From contig CM026423.1 of NCBI GenBank assembly GCA_014871385.1, positions 13,972,858-14,036,857 of the forward strand: a DNA stretch of 64,000 nt. Direction: 5' to 3'. The stretch comes from Ceratodon purpureus (lineage: Eukaryota; Streptophyta; Bryopsida; Pseudoditrichales; Ditrichaceae). Made by a program: the position numbers and the translations under genes. Shown piece by piece: positions 12,400 through 26,543 of the stretch. Numbering within the stretch: position 1 is the stretch's first letter; every line of letters begins with the position of its first letter. The notes beneath the pieces were generated by a model that searched no databases, was not told the origin of the DNA, and saw nothing but the letters and a program-made list of their open reading frames with translations.

Positions 12400-15300
12400 C
12401 TAGAAAGCGCCAAGTGAACTAACTTGTAAATACTGGACAGATCTCAGAAGGATTGATATACTTTGTAATTAAATAGATGTAAATATATGTCACTTGTAAT
12501 TAAAAACATTTAGACGACACGTTACCTGTAAATAAAAGAATTAAAATTAACAGAAGAGATTGGGTCACTATATGAACCATGATTTGTAGCGGTCGGCTTC
12601 TAGTCTGTAGTATTTCCACAAGCAGGAATATTTCACGAAGCTCCGCATAATAATTTGGAAAGCTGCGATGGATACCTCATGATTAGATATTGCTGTCAAT
12701 CTTCGCCCTTATTTACCTTGTTAAGTTGGTTGGGAAGCAGGTGATTATGTTGCGGAAGATGTTGGCTACGAGGTCCGGGACATCCTGTTAACTACATCCG
12801 AAGTTTTGAAAAGTGTACCATGTGTTAGCTTAGCTGCAACTTCTGTACATCACTTTCACAGATGCGGGAACGGGCCACATTTATCACTTAGAGACAATGT
12901 TTTGCTCTCAGTTGTCATGAAGATAAGGCCACACGGGAAGTAGACTGCTCTAATTCTACGAGCACGCTGGTGCTTAACGATTGGCAATGATCTGTTTTCA
13001 ACATAGGATCTCTGAAGACCTGAAGAGATTGTTTTGGCCATCTTGAAGTTGCCACTGTACTCACCCACCAATGCTGAAAAGATTTGGATGCGGTTGATAT
13101 TGCCACATGTATTATGTATACATGAGTTATGCCAGCATTAATCTCCAAAGAGGGCCTCTTTTTCTTCAGTGTTTGTGGCATGCGTTAATTGTTTTCTTAA
13201 TTATAACAGAAGTTTCTTGAGTGAGAAGTGAGAATCTCCTTTCGGTCAAAAGGAGCCAAGTTTACCTTGGCAATAGTTTACTGGTTTTATGAAGATTGTT
13301 CAAGTTTAGAAATGTATCTTGGAGTTCTTTGAAGTAGCAACTCAGGGCAGCTCCCCTAAATGTGAGACTACCAGCTTGACATGTGCCACACATTGACATG
13401 GAATAGCTTTAATAATATTGGCAGTTATGAATCTACCAAGAAAACCTAGCATAACAAAGTACATCAAAACTTGGAGTAAGTGTCCTGACTCCTGTCAAAT
13501 GATCTGCTATGAAAACCGAGTTGAATTGAAACAACTATGGTATAACGACCAAAAATGGCGCAAATTTCAGACTAGTGAATCTACTGCGAAATTAACAGTG
13601 CAAATAATTTTCATGCATGGGGAAACTAATTAAATAGTCAAAGCAAGTGGAATCATCATTTTTGGATTCTTCTACAATTAGTTATGGATTCATAGGTGTT
13701 TCTAAAATGGTGCCCTAAAATGGCACCCTATAATGTTTTCCATCAGTACATGGTACTGTTAGGTGGGGAAGCTATTATGTACCTCTGAGGGAAGATGACT
13801 AGAGCTCCATTTTTGGCACTACGCCATTTTTGGTCGTTCTACCATATGTGTTGGAGAACTATTTGAGCTATTTTAGCGATTGTAAATGGAGTTCTGCGAA
13901 GAAAGCTTGGTAAATCCCTCGCCCTCGGCTTAATGATAGGGCGGGCCCTCCTTCCCTCTGTGATTCTAAATTAAGAATACTGGTGGCCCTCCTTTAGTAA
14001 TTTTGAAATTTTTTAAGAACCAGGATTCCAAATTAGTTTAGACTTAGACAATTAGATATATTTATACATTTTTTTTTTTTTAATATTATTTTTTTTCAAC
14101 AGAAATTTATAGGGATTGTTTTGCCCCTCCAATGGGTGCCATGCTTGGGGGGCCTTTGTCATTAAGACAAATGCGAGGTTTATCGCCAGGTTTTGTAAAT
14201 AAACAACTATGCTAAGAGAGGCTCTAATCTTTAGCTTAAGTTTAAAATAAAATAAAATTTAACAACATAACCTCAGCCATAAACCTTCCTCCATGCACGA
14301 CATCCAAGTCCATTGATCAGTCAACAAGAGAATAAATATGGCACGATGTACTTTCGATAGAGGAATGAAATCTTGAAGAGCGCACTTGGGGACAACGGTG
14401 CACATTGACAACAATAACAAAATAATCGATGATTAGAAAAATGAACTCGAATAGTTGGCGATCAGGGTGGTAAACAACAACCGAGTTTAGGAACTTGATC
14501 TATCTAGCAAAACTGTCACGTGAGCTTGGGAATGTCACGTCACCCTGGAAGTGCCACGTTCGGCTGAACCTAAAAAGTGTGTCACGTGACTCTAGAACTG
14601 TGAATCACCAAAACCTACTATAGAAGTGTTATATGAGCTAGGGAGTTGGTTGCAGCAATCATCCAAGCTCTAAGGATAGACTCTATTATAAAATAAGAAG
14701 TCCTCAGAAATGCCTACTTTAGTATCTGCAACATTTCTGAAATGCCTAATCCTACATCTTTAGAGAAATGCCATCCATTTGCAAAACCAAGAATTTGCAA
14801 CCAGTGCCATCGACTTGAAAAATCGAGAGTACCCCCTTAAATCAAATCTATTCATTTGACGTCATCCGCAAGATCTAATTCAAATACGAACATCACGAAA
14901 AGACACAGTAACGAGTTCACTCCAAATTGAAGGCTCATCTTTGACATCTATATTTAATTTCCATCATATTGTAACCTCTACATATTATCACAGATTCATC
15001 TACAATATTTTTAAGAATGTGTTGCACCTTTCTTGGAAGACTTCTTGCAACTTGTGCTCATAAACATGATAGCAATAAAATTTATGAATTTGTCTAATCA
15101 TAAGACGACTGATTTTATTATAGTACTAAATCTCATCCATCCATGTTTCATAAAAAGATAAAATATCAAACTCCAAATTTAATAATCAGATAAATACATT
15201 AAAAAATCATTACTAAAAATAACAAAGCATGTCATCACCAACAAAGCCTTTTTCTATTTTTCCGTAATTTCATTACATTACAATAGTATAACATATGTTG

Positions 15301-15424
15301 TGTATATGCTTATATGAAGAGATCAACTCTGGATTTCTTAGGTTTAATGAATTAGACTTCTATACTAAAGTAAAAGTAGAGGCGAGAAGAAAACAACAAC
15401 TTTGACTCAACATAACAACAACAA

Positions 15425-15503
<79 letters not shown>

Positions 15504-17411
15504 ATATGCTGAGGCTAGAGAATGTGAAGTGGTTGCTCCTACTCAATCATAAGACAACCGATTTTTTTATAATACTAAATTCTATAATACCAAATTAAAT
15601 ATAGATGTGAAAGATGATATATATAGAGCCTTTGCCTATAGAATTGTACAAAAATATAGCAGCAATTTTATCATTAGTGCCATGTGTAGTATCAATGCTA
15701 GTCGTTGAAATAATACACCTTAAAAGACAATATTTTGACTAAAAAACGAACTTCTTTTTTTTAACAAATTCCTTTAATTTAAATAAAAGAAATATATAGA
15801 ATTATTTTTTTAACATTAATCATGAAGATACTGTAAATTACATTATTATTATACAATACTTCTTAGTTTAGTGTATTTTGAAAGGTTCAAACATAATTTT
15901 GTAAATCAATCGTATGTCATCCTTGATGTATGACTTGGTATTTTACCTTTTTTTCTATGCAAAACCATCTTCCTCATCTACAATTTAATATTTTACATGT
16001 TGCACAAATAAAATATTTATGAAGTTGTGTGATGAGGTAAAAAATAGTTGAAAAAAGCAAACCATTAATAGTAGAGAGGCAATTGAAGTTGAAAAAACAA
16101 TTGTTGTTGTTAAGTTTGAAATAAGAAGTGAATGTACTATTAATTTGGTCTCTCGTTCATTTGGAATTGGATAATCAGTAGTTTATGTAACATTAATAGA
16201 TTTTGTAAAAAAGTTTACTTGTAAATTATTATACAAATTGGTATGGCGTAATTACAATTGAATATGAAGCTATACAATGATTGGTTCACAGCATTGGAAC
16301 ATTGAATGGCAAACATATATTTATTAATCCATCCAATTCATTCTCATACCAAAAATACATTATCAAAAAATAAATAAAGATGTAGTTTCATTATAGAAGC
16401 TGCAGTTGATCATGTGTTGTTTTACTTATATTCACATTAGACTTTTGAAGTAGAATCATGGCCCTTTACATTTTCATTGGTCTCAATTCTATAAGCGAAT
16501 TCTACAATGCCTAATAACCAATGGTACATATTGCAATGGTCTCAAAGTCTTGATCACAATCAAATATAGATAATTATTGTAAAATGGAATATACTCAAAA
16601 ACTATGTTACCTCTCAAGCAAAAGGACTCATTTTGAATGGTAAACTAGAAGACCAAAATAAAGGATAGTGATACGATGTTAAAATTAGATAAACAATCCA
16701 TTAAAAGACTACATTTAAGGCACATGTAAAAACTAATTGTTTCATCAGAATATAACGTAATTTTATTGTAGGTAGCATTTATGATTATAATATTTTCATT
16801 GGCAATCCTTCTTATTTGTTCTATTACTAGATAAAAGTATTCTACATAAGCTCGTAAAAAAAGATAGCAAAATTTCACACATACAACTTGCATCCAACTA
16901 TATGGACCATCACCTTCTTTATACATATCTATCTCGCATTGATCTTTTAAAATTTAGGATTACCATGAAACCATAATACAAAACCAAAAGAAGTTGAGTA
17001 TAGATAGGACATTTTCAAATACGTTTGTTTCATGAGAGCTTACATTACAATATTAAATCATATATATTTTGAGACAAAAACAGTCCTCGAAAGGGGGTAA
17101 GTTTTCTCAATGTCCACATAAAGTGTGTTCAACTACACCAAAAAATGGAATCCACCAATAAGCTTCGGACAACAAGAATAGTTTGACGCCATTTGCATTT
17201 TTTGGTTCACAGTCAAATTAGTTGTCACTTGTTCCTACTACCGTACGTTACTACCAGCTTAGGCATTGTTTGCATTATAATTAATTAAAATGAAAAAGTG
17301 GTTAGGTGGTTTAAAAAATAATATCTCAAAGTTTGGTAGTTTAAAATTTCTCAATGTAATATTGGGCAATTATATCTCAAAGTTGGCCAAACAATATCTC
17401 AAATTCAGGCA
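12400..17411. other. AT-rich intergenic DNA
   Basis: No gene is supported. Short palindromic blocks occur around 13,690-13,730 (GGTGCC and GGCACC around CTAAAAT). A T-run lies near 14,070 and the TA microsatellite at 15,428. The 93-codon frame at 16,645-16,926 is a chance product of AT-rich sequence. Confidence 0.5.
15428..15501. repeat. (AT)n microsatellite, 74 bp
   Basis: Uninterrupted AT dinucleotides for 37 repeats. Such tracts are highly mutable and often misassembled. Confidence 0.97.
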
Positions 17412-17816
17412 TAAGGTATAAGCACCCATAACTGAAAGGTTAAGCATTTCAGCATATCAGAGCTTGGGTTTTCAATAAGGAGTTATTTTTTGTGCGTAGT
17501 AACATAAGGTTCATGAAGAATGAGGATTTTTCCAAAATTAATTAAGTAAAATTAAAATTACTACAAATTTTTTTGTTCAAAAGTTGTTCAGAGCCCACAA
17601 CCAAGATATAGCTTCACCCATGACCGACAACAACAAGAGTAGTGAACAAACATAAGACTACCTAATTCCATAATAGTCACAGACGCATTCTATTGGAGGA
17701 TGCATCCTGAATCTACTATTCATCAACTATCGGCTACTGGTTTTCCATTGTTCTGTATCAAAGAAGCCTAGTTATCCGTCATGGGTGTGTTTCCGGTTAT
17801 GGGTGCTTATACCTTA
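17412..17816. mobile_element. Putative 405-bp MITE-like element
   Basis: The ends are perfect 21-bp inverted repeats: TAAGGTATAAGCACCCATAAC at 17412-17432 and its exact complement at 17796-17816. The repeat begins with TA(A), so a TA-type target duplication (Tc1/mariner-like) or TAA (Harbinger-like) would be hidden inside it. The interior has no credible coding sequence. Confidence 0.5.
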
Positions 17817-18678
17817 ATATATCAAAAGTTGGGTAAAGAGAGTCAAGAATTTCCAAAAAATTTAGGCAGAACTATAATCAATTATTTTCTACCCAAGCTA
17901 GTAGTAACCTACGGTAATGATTACTAAACCTCTAGTATCCATACCTATGAAAATTCACAAAATTTTAATTTAAACCAAGAAAATTCATTTGATTTTCTCC
18001 ATGTTTTATTTGATTGCATGACATTTGAGTATGTTTTTCCTCAATAATTGTGCCATTTAACAAAGAGAAGGACTCTGATTTTGTCACTTTCTGGTGCTAC
18101 TTCTGGAGCATGAAGAAAGTGACAATATTGTAAATGGAGCATGAAGAAGAGACTTTTAAAAAGGGAGATAAAAAGAAGGAAAAAAGAAAAAAGAACACAT
18201 GAAATAACACATAGGACATGCTGTTAGTTACATTTGAAGCACGGCAGCAACCAGAATGTGATCGCCTGGGCTGGAAAGGGTTAATTTTTTAACGGACAAA
18301 ACATAGAAAAAGTCTTTCGAAATTTGGGTGATCAATTGGAACTGCAAGTTTAGATTAAAAAGTATCAGATGGCTTTCAATAAAATGGTGCTTGCATCGAA
18401 GTCATTCTCGCTACTATCCCAAAACTCTCGATCATGAGTAGTAGAGACCCGAGGCACATAAACAACAATGTAGCTGGTGGACCCGCGGTTGAAATCTGGA
18501 ACTACCTCAAATCAATGGGTGAACACTACAAACAGCCCTGCCAGAAGCAAAAAGTCCATCCTACATGTCTACCTTCTCAAGCCAATTTGCATCCATTCAA
18601 ACGGACTTACTGTTCCCATCAAAAGAGAGAGGGACGAAAATCCTAATTCTACACAACTACTCTAATGCTGTTTTAACT
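17817..18678. other. Intergenic, 3' flank of the MFS gene
   Basis: AT-rich up to about 18.4 kb. Overlapping short plus-strand frames at 18,434-18,774 lie opposite the 3' end of the transporter gene and are not supported as genes. Confidence 0.4.
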
Positions 18679-21600
18679 TCAGATGTTAAGTGGTTCTGCT
18701 TCAGAATCATGCATCTTCTCCTCCACAGATGCCAAAGCCTCTGCAACACAGCATCACAAAGCGGGTTCAATTAAAAACAAGAATCGGTAACTCATTTTCC
18801 CACAGCCGCTGATAAGAAAAACAATATGTATTTGAGAACAAAAGTTTGAAACACAGAACAAATTGAAGAGTCCTCTGAAAAGAGTATCCACTTACTGGTC
18901 CTGTTGTGCTTCTCAGAAACGACTAACAGCCGTCGCTGCAGCACGCCTGCCATTGCTAAAAAGATAGCGCACATGCCGAACATCACACTGATGGGGAACG
19001 CGCTCACCTGTAAAAATCAGACGAAGTCAAGAAAGGAAAATAAATGTGCATGTCAAGAAATATAAGAGGTTGGAACTCAAATTCATCTACACATTGTGCA
19101 ATAAACTTGAGGCTGCAGATAGAGTTGCTCACATTGTACAGGACGACACAAACAAAGATATTGAGAGGAATTCGGAAGAAGTTCATGATAGTGCTCCTGG
19201 AATCCTCTGGAATATACTGAGATCTCATCTTCATGATTGATGGCCAGAAGATGCCCACACACATCTCAAAAATACAGAAGCCGAGCAGATTCAAGCGCCC
19301 ACCAGGAGTAATAGAATCCGAACGTTCATCAGGGAGGAAAAACTGCCATTAACAGTTCCGACCAACATAAGATTACGACGTCACATAAGACCATTCGCTA
19401 GTCAGCAGGCAGAAACCGATTTTCGGGACTGATTTCACTTAAACTACTGCAGCAGGATACTGCTACGTTTCAAGACTACGACTTCAGAAACCTAGAAGAA
19501 AATCGTCAACAGCTTCTAGCACAACAGACTTCAAACAATACCAAAAGCGTTCAGAATAATACACAAAACAAATGCTGTCTTCAAAAAAGATACAGGTGAG
19601 GCGTCTTACTTGAATGATCACCGGCAGACAAAGTGAACCCGAAGCGACGGCAAAGACAACCTGCATGTAGCTCTCAACCCTCAAGTTGGAACGTGACATG
19701 AGGCGCGATGCCAATGAACTGCCCAACATCGAGGCAAGCATGAAGGTCGCAAAGATAAAGCCAAAAGGAATCATCTGATCGTTGGGGCTTAAGGCTGGTG
19801 TCCAAAGGAACACAAACGTATACATGGAACCTTCGAACAAGGACTGAATAGCACCGAGAAGAGCAATTTTTTCATCTGTGTAGCATAAGAAGCATCTTAG
19901 TTCAAATGCTCACATTTTGCAATCACTCCAGATGCAAAAGCGACGAAGAGATTCTGACAGACTTTAGGAAAATACAGAATAACCAATGGACACAAGAGAT
20001 CAAAAATAATCGAAGATTGCTCAGACGAAGATTTACTACACGCTGAAATCTTACCAGCAGCAATTGCTGAAGCAGCTTTCGTGAATTGATCAATAATACT
20101 CTTGCCCTCAGTCTGATCACCATAGTTTTCAGCCCAAGTCATCAAGATGATGGCCATGCCCACTGCCAACACACACACTGCAGCGTCGAAGGGAGAAACT
20201 GGACCAAAGTTGAAGGTTCCAGCCAGAGTATTGGCTACAAGTCCAGCAATGATAGCGATGAGACCATTACCCAAGAAGATAGCCTTGGAAAATGTCAGTG
20301 ACAACCACTGTGCCTCAAATCCTCTCTGTAATTCAGAACACACAGAAGACAAGAGTCAGCAAACAGCTAAGAAAAATGTAGCTGAGAATATAACCAGAAT
20401 TTTCACTGCAACTGAGAACACAACCACAGAGCACGTATTCATGTTTTCTTGAAATACGGTCGAACCTTGAAATGCTCGGCCACCAGCCAAGACTCAAAGG
20501 ATGAGAACAGCAGTGATGTAGCAATGCCTCCCAACACACGTCCCAACATCAATACTCTGTACTGTGGGGAATGCTTCGTGAAACAACTCAGAATGTACGT
20601 AATGCAGTAGAGCACACTCATCCTCTTGCGCCCACTATCAACAAACGTTCAAAGGATCCCATGAGAAATTTCTGAGATCACGAAAGAAAACGCTAGATAA
20701 ACCTTAATTATTTCAATAAAACCCCTAATTAATTTATGTCAAATATTTTTGGATCAGAAGTCAAAATAATCACTGGACCTTGCAAGAACTAAGACGTACT
20801 CGGAAATGACAGATAAGTTCTTGCTGTACAAACAAGTCTAGAACTTTAAATAATTGGAACTTTGCAAAATGTAGCATCGTAGTGCTTTGATCACCATCAA
20901 ATGCACCGGTAGTCCTGTGAGCATAAAAGAACCTGTAAGATTCATGCTAGAAACTAAGCAAGATATGTTGGTTCAAGATCATATTCCAAATGGGAGGAAT
21001 GTACTTACTATCGATCGGCAAGTGATCCCACAATAGTACCAAAAAGCATGGAGGATCCAAATCCAGCGATGAACAGTTTGCCAATGTCACCCTTGGTGTA
21101 GCCATAGTATACATAGAGGGCATACACGTATGGTCCTTGCAGCCAATCTCCCGCTGCATACAGCAACAAAGGTCTTCAAAAAGACTGGAAAAATCCAATA
21201 TTCAACAGTGTCGAAATAACAATGGCACCAGCTAACCTCTTCGAAGCCCTAATCTTCGTCGCAGATGAACAGTTGATCTTTCAGTTTAAGACCGAGCATA
21301 CCAAGAACGACTGATCACTTCTAGAAATCAGTGACGTTAACTTGGTTAGAGTTAGCCAATTCGTATTGTACAACACTACAATTATACGGATTTGACTTAA
21401 TCACTGTCTCCGCCAATCAGCCAAGGCGTACAAACTGCTCACTTTTAAGAAAGAAAGAAGTCACAGAACTGAATCCAAATCATGATTGAAATAAAAATCT
21501 AGGCAATGGATACTTCGATTTTGGATAAAACAATTTAAAAAAACTATAGAAACAAGCATGTAAAATCCAGTCCTCGAAGTATTCACTATTCCCACATGGA

Positions 21601-22455
21601 GCAACATTGCTCCATCCTTCGCTCTGGTTAATGAACTCTACTCGTTCCACTCACAATGCTGCATTTTATTTGCATTCAAACAATCGAGACTAGTGGATTT
21701 AAACACGAAAGCGCGTAGAAGTAGCAACTAAAATCCACATAACTAGCACCCCGTGATGTCCATGATCTGAAGTCTCACAAGAGCCCAGTGTCACAGTGCG
21801 ACTTCCAAGAACTGCCTGCTCACAGACAGAGCCTCACATCAGGCAAGAAAAATCTAATCTATCGCCTCAGACAGAACGTTCTACATGCGCAAGATCAGTT
21901 GTACTGCATTAAAATCCGCCTGTAAATAATTCGATACTCCAACAGCACCACACGCTGATGGAGAACACTTCGCAAAGTTCGAAGGTAACCAACGCGCTGC
22001 AGATCTCGAAAAAACGAACAATGCGCATCTCACAGAGACCACAAATGTTGTACCATTTCGCAGATTATTAACCACTCAAGCGCACCCTCACAGACAGAGC
22101 AACACAGTACAGAAAAAAATCACTTCATCCATCGCTCATCAGATCCATGACTTGGAAGCCAAATGTAAGCTCCTAAACACTCGGAGCCGAAGCCAGACCA
22201 AACTTCAAAAACAAGGAGAAAAAAATCCTAGCACCGCAGAACCGAATACACGCCACGATGCCAACAGAATGTGCGGGAGAAGAGAAACAGGACAAACGCA
22301 TTACCCATCATGAGCGAGTACACGACCAGGTAGTTGTTCTTGAACGCATTGAACGCAGGCGACGTCGAAATCCGGTCCTTCCCCGACCTCCCGAACTCCA
22401 GAGCCACCAGGAATATCACCTGGATCCCGAACACGGCGTAGAAGTAGAACTCCAT
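18679..22455 (-). CDS. Molybdate-anion transporter-like MFS protein (MFSD5/MOT2 family)
   Basis: Eight exons, in transcript order: 22305-22455, 21009-21153, 20466-20634, 20055-20325, 19610-19875, 19133-19342, 18896-19007 and 18679-18740. All phases agree and encode 461 residues, the usual family length. Landmarks are the N-terminal membrane helix (FGIQVIFLVALEFGR), the family motif GDWLQGPYVYALY in exon 2, an MFS loop with DRYGRKRMSVLYC across the exon 2/3 junction, WLVAEHFK and RGFEAQWLSLTFS at the exon 3/4 junction, and WPSIMKMRSQYIPE in exon 6. About 11-12 hydrophobic helices are visible. The family is known to carry molybdate in algae and plants and sits in membranes; substrate here is inferred from homology. 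Intron 1 is long (1,151 bp). The short C-terminal tail (EEKMHDSEAEPLNI) is hydrophilic. Confidence 0.93.
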
Positions 22456-23056
22456 GGCGGAACCACAGCCGCCACTTCCCTCCTCCCTCCTCTACACCTC
22501 AACCACACCTCCGGTGCCCGCTCGCCAGATCCGTCTCCTACTCCACCACAATGCCACCTCCAACAGTCTCACTCAAACCCTCCCCCCGTCGATGTCCACC
22601 ATCTCCCACTCACAAACACCGCACGAGCTCAGATCTGAGCACCACTCCCTCCTCCCTCACGAAAATCCGCACCATGAACGCTACACAGCACCAAATCGAC
22701 CCGCTCCACTTCCTATCGACAGCCACGATCCACACCAACACGGAGAGCGGCAAAGCGCACGCAGATCCGAAGCGAGCTCGCGAATCGGCCACTGCGAAGA
22801 ATGACCTTCCCAGCCTTATGTCAACAACTCCATAGTGTCTCCTTCTCCAAACCCTACCAAGCAAGAACTCACCCCGCATCGAAGGGCCTCGCTGAAAACC
22901 GGAGGGTATTAACCTAGTCATCGAAGCAGACATTAGGTACCCTGTAACTGGGTAAGGGTATTCATGATGTAGTCGTCGTGTAGATTTTTGATACCCGGTC
23001 GTGGCGAAGGGTAGGCCCGGGTATGGGTCCGGGCTTTGTTATCGGCGTTAAAATAG
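22456..23056 (-). promoter_or_regulatory. 5' leader and promoter region of the MFS gene
   Basis: On the minus strand this is pyrimidine-poor, GC-richer sequence directly upstream of the ATG at 22455. Frames here (for example 22610-22933) have no domain and are probably leader. GGGTAT/ATACCC motifs occur at about 22,953-23,026, like those in the CACTA subterminal region, but no transposon end was found. Confidence 0.35.
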
Positions 23057-25223
23057 ATGGCCAATGGGGCGGGGGGAGGGCCTCCTGAGGCGGAGGGGCA
23101 TTATTTGAGTCTATTTTTCCCAGATAGTGCTTGGGTTCGGTGCCAGGGGCCTTTTTTCCTTTTTGTGTTGGGTGGATTTGGATGTGGGTTTTTTAATCAT
23201 TTGGGTATTTGGGAATTATTCAGGTGCTGGGTAAATTGGTGCAAGAATGAAACATGGGAGTTATTTCTGTGGGGAGTGAGAATCGTTGCGCTTCTTGGTT
23301 CTAGGGAATGTTGGAGTATGTACAGTTCTTTCCACGGATTGTGCCATGCATTGTGAGGAAAATAAGTTGTGCTTTTTTTTTTATTATTTTTTTTTATGGC
23401 GCTATATTCTTTGCTGCAATAAAAACACGGTCCGACTGCCGAGAAAACCTAGGAATTTGAAGCGGATTGACAAAGGGGCTGTGAAACCATCATGTGTTTT
23501 TTCCTCAGAGCAGTGTTTCTTTGACCATGTCTAGAGAAAGGAGAATTTTTTTGATGTGTATTTGGGGGCACATAAGTGACTTGCCCCAATGGTAGTTGGA
23601 GAAAAATGATGAATTCAGATATGAAATGCTTTTTCACATGGCAACCTTATCATAAATTTCCGAGAGCAGGGGAACTAAGATAGGTTGATTTCTAGTGTCA
23701 TGGTCGCACTTACCGGTACCGGTACAGGCTGCAATGCAACAGCACATCATGCTTCTTGAGCAAGGTTTATGTGGAATTAAATTAATGCATGATTGATAGT
23801 TGGGTAGAAAATCATGTTGCACAGGTACATTTGAAGTTTGAACTCATACTTGTTACTGAACGTTAGCTGTTGTTGCAGCTGCACCTGCTTGAATGATAAC
23901 CTGGTGAGTTACTCCCCATTCAGTTTTTGCATTGCAGGGCTAACCTAGATACAGGGCAGAGTTTATCCCTCTTTAGTGCAGTTGTATTTTATTTTATCAT
24001 GGGTCATGGCCTTGTCATAACCTGCCGGGGTCTTCGCGGTCCGATTTTGGCCAGCCCATTTGGTGTTCCTCTCTGCAATGAAAGGTGCCATTCATTTGTG
24101 TCAAAATTACAAATGCAAAAAAACTGAACAAATCAAGGTAAAGGAACAGAAACTGAACAAATCAAAGTAAAGGAACAGAAAGAGTAATGGTCCGTATTTA
24201 CTCTTGGCTAAGTCCATGTAGATCAACTCAAGGCTCTATGTCATGTCGCCAAAGGTGAAGAAGGTGGATAAATTTATCTTAGATTTTGCACCCTGGCCTG
24301 GGCCATGGTGAGTCGCATTCAAACATTCTAAAGGTATACCTGAGAATAAATGGTAATAGAATTTTCAAAATTGACACAGTAGCTGCGTATGTAGGGGTGA
24401 GATCCACATGTTCAAGGGCCCATGATCATTGCAAATTTGCAATTGCCCAATGGTTTGGCAACCCCCCTTTTTTAATTACACCACCTGAACATTGAACTCT
24501 CATCCAGATCCAGATCCTTGCAGGTACCAGGTACACCTGAAGCTTGTTTCTGCTTTATCTAGACAGGCAACCAAGTTGAACTCCCCCAGCTGACACCGAC
24601 CATGGCATCAGCATATGTTATCTTTTATTCCTTTCAACTGTTGATTCTTATTTTGATTTTTATTTCTGTTAGTTTTTTATATGTTTTGATGTGATATAAA
24701 ATGATTGATAAATCACTAGTGTGAAGTTGGAGTTATTCACATGGATACCATATACATAGGGTTATTTTGTAACACACATTATTCATATTTTTACATAAAT
24801 ATTTAAATTACATTCTTTTAAATTAGATGAGAGCATGGTAAATTGGACCACTGTTGTATCGACTAGCATTGTTTGTTCTTGATTTTTTCCAAGTTCTTAA
24901 ATCTATATTATTGAACAAAACCATGTATGTTGGTAAATTAAATGTCAATTCCATATCACCTTAGATGAAGCCTAATCCATGTGTCTTTTAAACATGCGAC
25001 CTTTTCAAGTACTTGAAGTGCTTTTTATGTGTTGTTTTAAATTCTTCAGATATTTTGTGAGTACATTTCAGTTAATCTACATTTTATATGTTTTTCACGA
25101 TATACACCCTTGATCTCTTTTTTAAATTCTAAGAATAATCAAACATTCAAAATTAACTATATTTTATATATTTTTACAAAAATAAAATTTGAATCCAAAA
25201 CTAATATGAATCTAAAAAAATGG

Positions 25224-25229
<6 letters not shown>

Positions 25230-25264
<35 letters not shown>
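25230..25264. repeat. (AT)n microsatellite, about 35 bp
   Basis: An AT dinucleotide run within AT-rich intergenic DNA. Confidence 0.9.
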
Positions 25265-25270
<6 letters not shown>

Positions 25271-25822
25271 GAAACTTATTTTTTAACATACATTCATTTT
25301 TTCCCCTTAATCATGGAATATGTTCACTTTAAAATTAAAATCAAAAACTAAAAATTAAAAAAATATATATATATAATTCATTATAATATAATTTATCTGG
25401 AAGTTGAAACTAATTTGGTATTGTAAAATATCTTAATAGAATAGATGTATCAACCTTTGTTATAGAGATTTATAATGCCTTATAGTTATGAATATTTATA
25501 TGCAGTGGTTACATAATATGATAAAATTGAAAATAAATAGGCACATAAATCGAACTATAGAAAACTCTAACATATTGATTTGAAGTTTTTACATGATGTT
25601 GAATTAAAAATCATCTATTTTGTAGTTACAAGTCAATTCCATAAGAAACCTTACTCAAAACCTAATTAATGTGTCTTTTCAAAACATCCAACATTTTATA
25701 TGTCCTTTAAAATTCTTTCTATATGTATATTATGACACTATCTACTTATTTTAAGTCTACAAATTTGATGATGAACACGATCTTGAATTAGAACTTCCAT
25801 TTGACATCAACCGCGCGGGCGG

Positions 25823-25853
25823 AGGGGGGGGGGGGTGTTGTGTGTGTGTGTGG
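25823..25853. repeat. Poly-G followed by (GT)n
   Basis: About a dozen consecutive G residues lead into a TGTGTG tract. The run can form G-rich secondary structure and is prone to length error in sequencing. Confidence 0.85.
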
Positions 25854-26543
25854 AAACATTAAACTGGGGTCTATCTTTTGATGAGCTAGTTGCAAGAATA
25901 ATAGAGGTCAAGAATCAAGATGTCCATTATAGTCTTAGACGAGACCTTAGTGAGCACATGTAGGCATTGAAAGGACAAAACATGTATATTTTAAAATTAA
26001 TTTCATGAATTTGGGAAATACAAACGACCATACAAATTCCAATTGGATCCTACATTTTGATTTCCCTCACTAAGATTGGTTATATGAAAGTCATGGTTTT
26101 TGACATTCTTCTATGATTGCAAATCCTGCCACTGTTAACGTGCAAAAGCCCTCCAAGCATCGGCACCATTGACCACATCCCACATGTCTTTTGTCATATA
26201 TTGCTGACTCGATCCAAAATCAAGTTGATCGGAGTCCCTAGTTGCGTCACTAAGAACTCCTCCTGGCCATTCGCCACCTTCAACTTCTGTATTGTCGATG
26301 CTATGGCCGTGGCCTTCGCTCCCATCTAGATTGCCCTACTTTTTGTCATAGTCCTAGTCATTCTCATCGCCGAGGTGATCGCCCTAGTCGTCTAGATTGC
26401 CGTGATGGTCTTCAGCATCGTTGTTGTGATGGTCTTGATGATCGCCGAAGGGCTGGACGTTCTTGCCTTCATAACCACCGGCCTACTCAGTGACAAGTTT
26501 CTCCAAGTTGCCCATGAGATTAAGATTAGCAAGGAGGCTCTCA

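Larger units (their letters stand above)
23057..26543. other. Intergenic, AT-rich from 24.6 kb
   Basis: No gene is supported. A plus-strand 99-codon frame at 23,057 has a random composition. At about 24,121-24,178 a 29-bp unit (core CTGAACAAATCAA) is tandemly duplicated with one mismatch. Coding-looking fragments near 26,100-26,450 are broken by stops and may be transposon relics. Confidence 0.4.

Noticed and set aside
15428..15501. AT microsatellite as a possible matrix attachment or origin site
   Set aside because: A simple dinucleotide tract alone gives no support for such a role.
16645..16926. 93-codon minus-strand frame
   Set aside because: AT-rich, Ile/Tyr/Phe-biased, no domain and no splice context; expected by chance.
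22258..22933. Several open frames on both strands upstream of the transporter ATG
   Set aside because: They overlap each other in GC-richer leader sequence, with Pro/His/Arg-biased composition and no domains.
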